Source of the DNA: Chloroflexota bacterium
Lineage (GTDB): Bacteria; Chloroflexota; Dormibacteria; Dormibacterales; Dormibacteraceae
DNA length: 8,461 nt
Direction: 5' to 3'
Assembly (NCBI GenBank): GCA_003446775.1
Contig: DMCH01000109.1
Span: 4,995-13,455, forward strand
The translations under genes were made by a program, and so were the position numbers. The notes beneath the pieces were generated by a model. It had not been told where the DNA came from. It did not search any database and saw only the letters and a list, made by a program, of their open reading frames with translations. This document shows, in pieces, positions 1 through 6,270 of this stretch. Within the stretch, counting starts at the first letter, position 1, and each line of letters starts with the position of its first letter.

Positions 1-39
1 CGAGCGGGATTTCGTGCGTTTTGCGCAAGACGTGCGTTA
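1..39 (+). repeat. 39-bp direct repeat, copy A
   Basis: This copy matches positions 1005-1043 at 35 of 39 bases in the same orientation, differing only at positions 4, 12, 15 and 24 of the copy. Similarity stops abruptly on the right. The left limit is unknown because the window begins here. It contains the palindrome TTGCGCAA (21-28). It lies within the still-open 3' end of the minus-strand AbiEi/DUF559-type gene, just past the recognisable nuclease-fold domain. Confidence 0.8.
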
Positions 40-914
40 TCGGACGCCGGAGTCAGGGCCGCACGGACCTGTGCTACGACGACGTCTGGATGACGATGGA
101 TATCCGCAGCTGTGAAACGCAAGAGGCGAAAGCCGGCGTTGATGAGCAGGTTCTGCCGGCGGTCGTCCTCAACGAGGCGCTCGCGGTGATTGCCCCCGTC
201 ATATTCCAGAACGAGTCGCGCTGACGGGTAATAGAGGTCTGCCCTACCGACGAACTGCTCGCTGCTGTCGCAGAGGTCGGTCTGGACCTCCGGGTGTGGG
301 AGGCCGGCCTGGATGAGCAGCCACCGAAGCCGAGTCTCCATCGGAGATTCGGCCGGAGCAGCAAGAGAGGCAAGCGACTTGAGGCCTCGTGAACCGGCAC
401 GACCCTTTGTCGCCTCTGCGTGACGCCGTAATGCGGCCGGATCTGTGAGGCGTGATGCGACTGCCATGTCGATAGCCACCAGGGCCTCCACCGCCGGCCC
501 ACGGAGACAGAGATCGGAGAGAGTGCGGTATACGGAGGTTGCTCGAAGTCCACGGACAGACACTATTTCTCGCCTGGAGATTTCACAGTGGCGAACGCTG
601 AGCCCAGCTCGAGACCGAACACCCGAGCCGGCGGGCACTACGATCTCGACTGGATCGATCGGGCTCATGTCGAGGCCCAGAAGCCAGGCCGCGGTCGCGC
701 CCGCGAACACAGACTCGGGAGGCAGTGCGCGGCGCCAGGCCGTCAGCACCAGCAAGGGATCCTCGCGTAGACCGCTCCAGCAATAGAGCTCCGCGCCGAG
801 ACGTCGCCAGGCTTTGCCTCTCAGGCCGCTTAGCGTGACCCCGGCCTTCCGCGCTTCCTCCAAGCTGAAGGGCCTTTTGGTCAGGTGTGGCGGGATGAAG
901 GGTTTCCGGCCCAC
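1..914 (-). CDS. AbiEi/DUF559-type protein: winged-helix N-terminus plus Vsr-like nuclease-fold C-terminus (3' end outside window)
   Basis: The minus-strand frame from GTG at 914 is open for 304 codons to the left edge with no stop, so the C-terminus is missing. Residues about 6-45 (FSLEEARKAG, then LRGKAWRRLG) look like the winged-helix start of AbiEi-type proteins. The middle (about 50-185) holds the family's AATAAWLLGLD-like and DPVEIVVP blocks. Residues 189-285 look like a Vsr/DUF559 restriction-endonuclease fold: ESPMETRLR with Glu193, GRADL with Asp226, LEYDG with Glu237 and Asp239, His243, then GFRLLRFTAADI. All putative acidic residues are present. An in-frame TGA at 927-929 forces the start downstream; GTG 914 keeps the whole conserved N-terminus but has no clear Shine-Dalgarno. 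Family members may be antitoxins of type IV toxin-antitoxin pairs or orphan DNA-binding/nuclease proteins. No AbiEii-like nucleotidyltransferase is visible, but the downstream side lies outside the window. Family call fairly sure; function unknown. Confidence 0.8.
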   Translation of the reverse strand, partial: MGRKPFIPPHLTKRPFSLEEARKAGVTLSGLRGKAWRRLGAELYCWSGLREDPLLVLTAWRRALPPESVFAGATAAWLLGLDMSPIDPVEIVVPAGSGVRSRAGLSVRHCEISRREIVSVRGLRATSVYRTLSDLCLRGPAVEALVAIDMAVASRLTDPAALRRHAEATKGRAGSRGLKSLASLAAPAESPMETRLRWLLIQAGLPHPEVQTDLCDSSEQFVGRADLYYPSARLVLEYDGGNHRERLVEDDRRQNLLINAGFRLLRFTAADIHRHPDVVVAQVRAALTPASDNARLAQNARNPA

Positions 915-970
915 AAGCGCAGGTTGTCATGGCTGCGCGATTTCCCCAACCCAGGCGGTAAAGACCACCA

Positions 971-990
971 ATTCCGCACGTTTGGATCAA
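971..990 (+). repeat. Short interspersed element, copy C (ATTCCGCRCGTTTGG type)
   Basis: The stretch ATTCCGCACGTTTGGATCAA closely resembles positions 7920-7940 and, less closely, 7962-7982. It lies in the 131-bp spacer after the hybrid kinase gene, 14 bp from repeat copy B. The shared part is the TTCCGCRCGTYTGG block followed by a CAA/CCAA end. Function unknown; no transposase or integrase is associated. Confidence 0.5.
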
Positions 991-1004
991 GAGGGGCGTC
1001 TGTG

Positions 1005-1043
1005 CGATCGGGATTGCGCGCGTTTTGTGCAAGACGTGCGTTA
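1005..1043 (+). repeat. 39-bp direct repeat, copy B
   Basis: Second copy of the repeat at 1-39, offset by exactly 1004 bp (35/39 identical). It begins 2 bp beyond the stop codon of the minus-strand hybrid kinase gene. With copy A it brackets the AbiEi/DUF559-type gene and its upstream spacer. The palindromic core seen in copy A is degenerate here (TTGTGCAA, 1025-1032). It is not followed by a T-run in either direction, so it does not look like an intrinsic terminator. Confidence 0.8.
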
Positions 1044-1045
1044 GC

Positions 1046-3331
1046 TCAGGTTTGGTCGTGATCCCCGTCCGATCCGAGCCACCGTTCCAGGACCGCGGCG
1101 ACGATGTGCAGCTTCACGGGCTTGGAGATGTAGTCGTCCATGCCGGCGGCGAGGCACCGCTCGCGGTCGCCGGCCATGGCGCTGGCAGTCATCGCGATGA
1201 TCGGCACGTGCCGGCCGTTGCGTTCCGCCTTGCGGATCTCCCTGGTCGCCTCGTAGCCGTCCATCTCCGGCATCTGACAATCCATCAGCACGGCGTCGTA
1301 AGGCACGCGATCGAGAGCATGCAGCGCCTCGCTCCCATTGCCCGCGACGTCGGCGCGATAGCCGAGCCGCTCGACCATTCGCACCGCCACCTTCAGGTTC
1401 GCCGCGTTGTCCTCCGCGACCAGGATTCGAGCCCAGCGGTGGCGCGTAGCGGGCGGCCCGGTGCCCTCGCGGTGGATGCGCCGCTTCGTGTGCCCAGTGC
1501 GCGACGCCATGAGCGACTGCAGCACGTCGAAAAGCTGTGACGGCCGGACGGGCTTGACCAGCTCGACGTCGACACCCGGCACAGGTCGCTCGGAGCGGCC
1601 GGCAGAGGTGAGGAGGACCACGACCATGTCCTTCAACTTCGGGTCCGCGCGAATCCTGGACGCCACGTCGGCGCCGTCCATCCCCGGCATCATCAGGTCG
1701 ACGATCGCGACCTCGAACGGATCGTCCTCTTCCGCCGCATCACGAAGGGCTCGCAGCGCCTCGCCTCCGCTCTCGAAGCTCCGCTCCCGCGTTCCCCACG
1801 AGTCCAGATAGCGCTCCAGGATCACGCGGTTCGTGCGGTTGTCGTCGATGATCGCGACCGCCGTGCCCGCCAGCGTGCCCACCGGTTGCGGCTCTGAGGC
1901 CTTGATCTCGGACTCGCGAAACAACGCCGTGAACCAGAAGCGGCTGCCGGCGCCCTTCTCACTTTCGACGCCGATCTCGCCGCCCATGAGCTGCGTGAGC
2001 ATGCGGGCGATGGCGAGGCCGAGGCCCGTGCCGCCATGCCTGCGCGTGGTCGAGCTGTCGATCTGCGCGTAAGTCGAGAAGACGCGACTCTGCTCGTTGC
2101 CGGTCAAGCCCACGCCGGTGTCGGCGACCTCGAACCGGATCATCACGCCGGGCGTCATGGTGTCGAGCCGCTCGACGCGGACGACCACCTCACCCGAGTC
2201 CGTGAACTTGATCGCGTTTCCGACCAGGTTGATGAGCACCTGACGCAGGCGGCCGGGGTCGCCGATCACGCTGTGCGGCACCGCGGGATCGGCGTCGAGG
2301 ATGAGCTCGACGCCCTTGTTGGCGGCGGGCTCCGCGAAGAGCTCGACCGCCTCCTCGGTCACGTGCTTGGGACTGAAGTCGATCGTTTCCATACGCACGC
2401 GCCCTGCCTCGATCTTCGAGAAATCGAGGATGTCGTTGATGATGTCGAGCAGCGTGTCGCCGGACGTACGAATCGTGTCTACGTAGTCGTGCTGCTCGGG
2501 CGTGAGGTCGGTGTCAAGCAGAAGTCCTGTCATGCCGATCACGCCGTTCATCGGCGTTCTGATCTCGTGGCTCATGGTGGCGAGGAACTCAGACTTCAAG
2601 CGGGTCAGGTCCTGAAGCTCCTGGTTGCGCTGGGCCAGGTCGGACAGCACGTCCGACCTGCCCGCCTCGGCGGCCGCGGCGGCGGCGCTGCTGCGCTGCT
2701 GGTCGGCCACCACGCGATGTACCAGCACGCCGAGCGCGACCAGCAGCAGCGCATCAAGGAGCGTATGCGCAGGGTCGCCCGAGCCAGGATTGGTGAGCGT
2801 GATCACGACCAGGACGGCAATCGCAATCGCGGCGCCGATCGCAAACTCGATGGTCGTGTAGTACAGGGCCAGGAAGAGAAGCGGCAGCAGCAGGAAGGCA
2901 AGCGCCTGGGTCGGGCTCAAGCCGAGCTCGAGGCTGAGCACGAGCGCCACCGCAAACCCGCCGATCGGCGGCAGCGCGTGAAGGCCGCGTGGGATCCGTT
3001 CCCACGGCAGCACCACAAGCGCCGAGCCTAGGGCCACCAGGACAACCGTGGCGGTGATGCCGAGCACCGACGGCGCTGCCCATAGCGGGTAGAGGGCGAG
3101 CGCGAACCCGACGACGACGGGCACGGCGCCAAAAGCACGGCTCCAGCGGCCGACCTCGATCGGCGCCAGGGGCAGCAAGACGAGCAGGACGCCGGTGACG
3201 GTCGCCGCCACCAGGGCGGGCGACGCGGCGACGGCGCCGAAGCCGCGAAGGCTGACCAGGCCTACGATCGCCAGCCCCAGGAAGGGGTAGACGCGCCGAG
3301 CCAATCCTTCCGCCTGAAGTGGTGCTTTCAT
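1046..3331 (-). CDS. Membrane-bound hybrid histidine kinase with two receiver domains
   Basis: Encodes 761 residues, complete. Residues about 15-208 are strongly hydrophobic and could form roughly eight membrane segments with only short loops, so the sensor is probably the membrane domain itself. A helical linker (about 208-248) leads to the HisKA dimerisation domain with H-box SHEIRTP (phospho-acceptor His255). The ATPase domain follows: N-box with Asn372, G1 DTGVGL at Asp404, G2 GGTGLGL at 433-439. Receiver 1 (about 491-608) has Asp496/Asp497, phospho-site Asp545, Thr575 and Lys593. Receiver 2 (about 634-752) has Glu640/Asp641, Asp684, Thr715 and Lys737. All catalytic positions are intact. 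No HPt domain follows, although hybrid kinases of this BarA-like layout usually need one, fused or in trans. The ATG at 3331 has no good Shine-Dalgarno. It is divergent from the second kinase gene across 129 bp. Signal and output unknown. Confidence 0.95.
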   Translation of the reverse strand: MKAPLQAEGLARRVYPFLGLAIVGLVSLRGFGAVAASPALVAATVTGVLLVLLPLAPIEVGRWSRAFGAVPVVVGFALALYPLWAAPSVLGITATVVLVALGSALVVLPWERIPRGLHALPPIGGFAVALVLSLELGLSPTQALAFLLLPLLFLALYYTTIEFAIGAAIAIAVLVVITLTNPGSGDPAHTLLDALLLVALGVLVHRVVADQQRSSAAAAAAEAGRSDVLSDLAQRNQELQDLTRLKSEFLATMSHEIRTPMNGVIGMTGLLLDTDLTPEQHDYVDTIRTSGDTLLDIINDILDFSKIEAGRVRMETIDFSPKHVTEEAVELFAEPAANKGVELILDADPAVPHSVIGDPGRLRQVLINLVGNAIKFTDSGEVVVRVERLDTMTPGVMIRFEVADTGVGLTGNEQSRVFSTYAQIDSSTTRRHGGTGLGLAIARMLTQLMGGEIGVESEKGAGSRFWFTALFRESEIKASEPQPVGTLAGTAVAIIDDNRTNRVILERYLDSWGTRERSFESGGEALRALRDAAEEDDPFEVAIVDLMMPGMDGADVASRIRADPKLKDMVVVLLTSAGRSERPVPGVDVELVKPVRPSQLFDVLQSLMASRTGHTKRRIHREGTGPPATRHRWARILVAEDNAANLKVAVRMVERLGYRADVAGNGSEALHALDRVPYDAVLMDCQMPEMDGYEATREIRKAERNGRHVPIIAMTASAMAGDRERCLAAGMDDYISKPVKLHIVAAVLERWLGSDGDHDQT

Positions 3332-3349
3332 ATCTTCGACGTGGCCGCT

Positions 3350-3378
3350 AATTTAGGCCATAGAACCCCGTGACTTAA
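3350..3378 (-). promoter_or_regulatory. Candidate promoter of the hybrid kinase gene
   Basis: Reading the minus strand, TTAAGT (3378-3373) and TAAATT (3355-3350) are separated by exactly 17 bp, a sigma70-like spacing. The -10-like box matches 4 of 6 consensus bases and the -35-like box 3 of 6. The -10-like box ends 18 nt before the ATG at 3331, leaving room for only a very short leader, in keeping with the lack of a Shine-Dalgarno. It is a pattern match only, in a lineage whose promoter consensus is not known here. Confidence 0.3.
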
Positions 3379-3383
3379 GGGGG

Positions 3384-3410
3384 GTCTGGGCGGGCTGTCC
3401 GCCCTTAGAC
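3384..3410. promoter_or_regulatory. Imperfect inverted repeat in the divergent control region
   Basis: The left arm GTCTGGGCGG (3384-3393) pairs with the right arm CCGCCC-TT-AGAC (3399-3410), giving ten base pairs with a two-base TT bulge and a five-base loop. It lies centrally in the 129-bp spacer between two divergent kinase genes. Its right arm overlaps a -10-like TAGACT (3406-3411) that could serve the plus-strand operon, for which no good -35 box is visible. It could be an operator controlling both directions, or an RNA hairpin in a leader. Only the symmetry is seen; the role is inferred. Confidence 0.4.
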
Positions 3411-3440
3411 TTTGCGTCCTGCGCACCTTTCATCCCGCCA

Positions 3441-3452
3441 GGGGGGGCGAGG
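3441..3452 (+). promoter_or_regulatory. G-rich Shine-Dalgarno-like stretch before the GTG at 3461
   Basis: The stretch GGGGGGGCGAGG ends 8 nt before GTG 3461, a normal spacing for its GAGG core. The competing in-frame ATG at 3491 is preceded by GAGG only 2 nt away, which is too close. This supports GTG 3461 as the start of the PAS-GAF-PAS kinase, though not decisively. Confidence 0.4.
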
Positions 3453-3460
3453 CACACGAG

Positions 3461-5869
3461 GTGTTGCCAGGACGGCCGCGGCCTGAGGTCATGCCTTCAA
3501 GGACGCGAGGACTGGTCCATCGAGCCACGCCGTACGCCGGCCTGGCCGCGGTTTTGGCGGTCGCGCTCGCCACCGGTGCGCCCGGGCTGCTGGTCTTCCC
3601 GCTGTTCCTCATCCTGGTCCTTTCAGTTGCGCTCTTCGACGACCGCGCTCAGCTGGTGGCGATCGGTAGCGCGGCGGCGCTCGCGATCCTGGTCCTGGCC
3701 ATCACGCAGCTCGGCCAGATGTACAACCTGGCCACCGCCGTCTTCGAGGTGGCTGTGCTCGGGATCGTGGCTGGGTCGGTCCACGAGGTTGTGCGTCACG
3801 CGCGGGAAGCGGAAGCGACATCAGAGAAGAAGGCCGAAGACCTTGAGTCCGTCGACGAACGCCTGCGCATGACCCTCGAAGCCGCGACCATCGGACTCGG
3901 CACGGTGGCGGCGGACGGCCGGTGGCTTCAGGTCAACGACAAGCTCGCCGCGATCCTCGGCCGTGGCAGCGACGAACTGCTTCGGATGAGCCTGCTCGAC
4001 GTCACTGCGGAGGCTGATCGCCGCGCGGTCGATGACGCGCTCGGCCAGCTCGGGCGTCGCGAGATCGTGCGTTGGGAAAGCGAGGTCCACCAAGCGCGCC
4101 CCGACGGACGGCGGTCGCCGGTCGCGCTCGCTATGGCCGCGATCAGTGACCAGGGCGCCGGCCAGCCGCTGGTGCTGGTGCAGGAGACGGACATCTCCGC
4201 GCGCAAGCGCCTCGACGCCATGCGTGATGCGGTGGTCGGCGTACGCCAGGTCATCGTTAGCGCCAGCAGCTGGGAGCAGGCGGCTCCGACGCTGCTCCGC
4301 AGCCTGTGCGCACACCTTGATTGGGACCTGGCGCAGTACTGGTCCGCGGACGGCGAGCGACGGTCTTTGAGCCTGCAGACCTCATCTCACAAGGAAGGCT
4401 CGAACCTCGACCTCGACGACCCGGTTAGAAACCTTTCCATCCAGGTGGGTGGCGGCCTGGTCGGCAGGGTCTGGCAATCGGGCGTCGCTGCCTATCTCGA
4501 TGACCTGGCGGCGAACGATTACGAGCAGGCGGGCGCTGAGCGCCGTGCCGGACTTCGGGCCACAGTTGCCTTTCCCGTCATCGGCGGGGGATCGACGATT
4601 GGCGTCATCGAGCTGCTGGCGCGCGAGGTCCGGCACACCGAATCCGACCTCCTTTCCATGCTGTCGACCATCGGGGTCGAGATCGGCCAGTTCATCCAGC
4701 GTGCCGCCACCGCCCAGGCGTTGAGCCGAAGCGAGGCGGACCATCGCGCGATCTACGAACGCTCCCCGATCGGAATCGCGCGTGTGAGCGGCGATGGCGA
4801 GCTGCTCGAGGGGAACCCGGCGCTCCTCCAGATGCTGGAGCACGACATGGAGACGATGCGCTCGCAGGCGTGGCCCGACTTGCTCCGCGCGTACGACCAG
4901 GCGGCCGGCCGAGCCCGCCTGGCGCCGTTGCTGGCGGGAATCACCGACCAGCGTGGCGTCCAGATTCGCGCGGCCACCGGTGGCGGACGCTGGCTGTGGC
5001 TCCAGCTGACCGCCACCTCGATCCCCGACATGAGCGGCCGTCCCGAGCACATGCTCGTCATGGTCGAGGATGTGACCACCGTTCGCGAGGCCCAGGACCG
5101 CCTCGCCGAGGCGCTCGACGCGCAGCGCGGCGCCTTCGCCACGCTGGAGAAGCTGGACCGCACCAAGACCGAGTTCCTCTCCATCGTCAGCCACGAATTC
5201 AGGACGGCGCTGACCGGGATCCAGGGCTTCAGCGAGCTCATCCGGGACGGCGGACTGGAGACTGACGAGGTGCGCGCCTACGGCGGCTACATATTCAATG
5301 ACGCGGACAGGGTCAACCGCCTCATCGGGGACATGCTGGATCTCGACCGGATGGAGTCGGGCCGGATGAGCATCCGCCTGGCGGACGTCGACATCAATGA
5401 GGTCATGAGCGACGTCATGGCGAGGGCCTCATCCTCGTCGACCGTGATAGCCGAGTTCAAGGCCGACCTCGATCCTCGCCTGCCCATCGTCACCGGCGAT
5501 CGCGACCGGCTCGTCCAGGTGGTGACCAACCTGGTCAACAACGCCGTCAAGTACTCGCCGGACGGCGGGACGGTGACCCTATCGACCCGCGCAGACGGCG
5601 GATTTGCGCTGGTCAGCGTGACCGATACTGGCCTGGGCATCCCGACAGACGAGATCGAGCACGTCTTCGAGCGGTTCCGCCGGGTCAGGAGCGGTGCCGC
5701 CCAGTCCATCCCCGGGACCGGCCTGGGTCTCACGATCGTTAAGCAGATCGTTGAGATGCATGGCGGCAAGATCTGGGTCGAAAGCGCGGTCGGTCACGGT
5801 TCGGCGTTCCACTTCACCGTCCCACTTGCAGCGGAGCACGCGACGCCGTTACAGCGCCGCCATGCCTGA
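3461..5869 (+). CDS. Membrane sensor histidine kinase, PAS-GAF-PAS-HisKA-HATPase
   Basis: Encodes 802 residues from GTG 3461, or 792 from ATG 3491. Four probable membrane helices (about 24-39, 42-60, 64-85, 90-107) with almost no external loop are followed by a charged helical linker (108-135). Next come a PAS domain (about 131-250, ending in the QETDISARKR PAC signature), a GAF domain (about 258-415) and a second PAS domain (about 424-545, ending VEDVTTVREAQ). The kinase core has H-box SHEFRTAL with His578, N-box Asn694, G1 DTGLGI at Asp722, F-box VFERFRR (735-741) and G2 GTGLGL (752-757). The conserved H-box proline at His+5 is Ala583, while Thr582 is kept. It should autophosphorylate and donate phosphate to a receiver. 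The gene overlaps the next one, a lone receiver, by 8 bp, which makes that its likely partner. The PAS and GAF ligands cannot be read from sequence. Confidence 0.94.
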   Translation: MLPGRPRPEVMPSRTRGLVHRATPYAGLAAVLAVALATGAPGLLVFPLFLILVLSVALFDDRAQLVAIGSAAALAILVLAITQLGQMYNLATAVFEVAVLGIVAGSVHEVVRHAREAEATSEKKAEDLESVDERLRMTLEAATIGLGTVAADGRWLQVNDKLAAILGRGSDELLRMSLLDVTAEADRRAVDDALGQLGRREIVRWESEVHQARPDGRRSPVALAMAAISDQGAGQPLVLVQETDISARKRLDAMRDAVVGVRQVIVSASSWEQAAPTLLRSLCAHLDWDLAQYWSADGERRSLSLQTSSHKEGSNLDLDDPVRNLSIQVGGGLVGRVWQSGVAAYLDDLAANDYEQAGAERRAGLRATVAFPVIGGGSTIGVIELLAREVRHTESDLLSMLSTIGVEIGQFIQRAATAQALSRSEADHRAIYERSPIGIARVSGDGELLEGNPALLQMLEHDMETMRSQAWPDLLRAYDQAAGRARLAPLLAGITDQRGVQIRAATGGGRWLWLQLTATSIPDMSGRPEHMLVMVEDVTTVREAQDRLAEALDAQRGAFATLEKLDRTKTEFLSIVSHEFRTALTGIQGFSELIRDGGLETDEVRAYGGYIFNDADRVNRLIGDMLDLDRMESGRMSIRLADVDINEVMSDVMARASSSSTVIAEFKADLDPRLPIVTGDRDRLVQVVTNLVNNAVKYSPDGGTVTLSTRADGGFALVSVTDTGLGIPTDEIEHVFERFRRVRSGAAQSIPGTGLGLTIVKQIVEMHGGKIWVESAVGHGSAFHFTVPLAAEHATPLQRRHA

Positions 5870-6260
5870 ACCGGCCACCGTTGGCTATGGCTCTTCCGTT
5901 GTGCTCGTGGCGGACGACAACGAGGTCGCTCAGCGCCTCTGCCGCCGCGTGCTCGAGAAGGCCGGCTACATGGTGCTGATCGCGGGAGACGGTCAGCAGG
6001 CGGTGGACATCGCGCTGGCCGAGAACCCGAACCTGATCCTCATGGATGTCGCCATGCCCACGATGGACGGCCTCGAGGCCATGCGGCAGATCAAGGCGGC
6101 CCGGCCGGAGATGAGGGTAGTCATTGCCAGCGCCCACTCGATGGCCAGCGACCGCGAGCGCTTCCTCGCCGCGGGTGCCGACGACGTCCTGAGCAAGCCG
6201 TTCCGTTTGGGTGACCTGGTCGCCGTGGTCGCCAGGCTGACGGCGAAGCCCAGCGCATAG
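5862..6260 (+). CDS. Stand-alone CheY-like response regulator
   Basis: Encodes 132 residues, a single receiver domain with no output domain. The acidic pair Asp18/Asp19 (VADDN), phospho-acceptor Asp62 (LILMDVAMPTMDG), Ser90 at the switch Thr/Ser position and Lys112 (SKPF) are all present, so it should be competent for phosphorylation. The ATG at 5862 overlaps the 3' end of the kinase gene by 8 bp and has no Shine-Dalgarno of its own, which points to translational coupling. An open frame extends upstream to 5694, but that part is the kinase read out of frame. Likely phosphorylated by the upstream kinase. Lacking an output domain, it must act by protein contact or relay phosphate; the adjacent Ser/Thr kinase is the obvious candidate (inference). 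Confidence 0.93.
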   Translation: MPEPATVGYGSSVVLVADDNEVAQRLCRRVLEKAGYMVLIAGDGQQAVDIALAENPNLILMDVAMPTMDGLEAMRQIKAARPEMRVVIASAHSMASDRERFLAAGADDVLSKPFRLGDLVAVVARLTAKPSA

Positions 6261-6270
6261 GTCGAACGAG

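Noticed and set aside
583..1032. 149-codon minus-strand frame between the hybrid kinase and the left edge
   Set aside because: Out of frame with the AbiEi/DUF559-type gene, which gives a continuous family-like protein over the same bases; this frame gives only Arg/Ser-rich sequence.
1..1043. CRISPR array or transposon from the direct repeats
   Set aside because: Only two long copies a kilobase apart, with a normal gene between them; no regular spacers, no terminal inverted repeats and no transposase or integrase.
1025..1540. 171-codon plus-strand frame over the second receiver domain of the hybrid kinase
   Set aside because: Lies antisense to intact receiver motifs and has no family resemblance.
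2036..3031. 331-codon open frame on the plus strand opposite the hybrid kinase
   Set aside because: Low-complexity composition rich in Arg, His, Glu and Gly with no recognisable domain; it mirrors the codon bias of the clearly real antisense kinase gene.
4382..5194. 270-codon open frame on the minus strand opposite the GAF and PAS domains
   Set aside because: Antisense shadow of a well-supported histidine kinase; no recognisable fold or start signal.
5694..5861. Upstream extension of the response regulator start
   Set aside because: The extra residues are the kinase ATPase domain read in another frame, and receiver domains normally begin just before the first beta-strand, as with ATG 5862.
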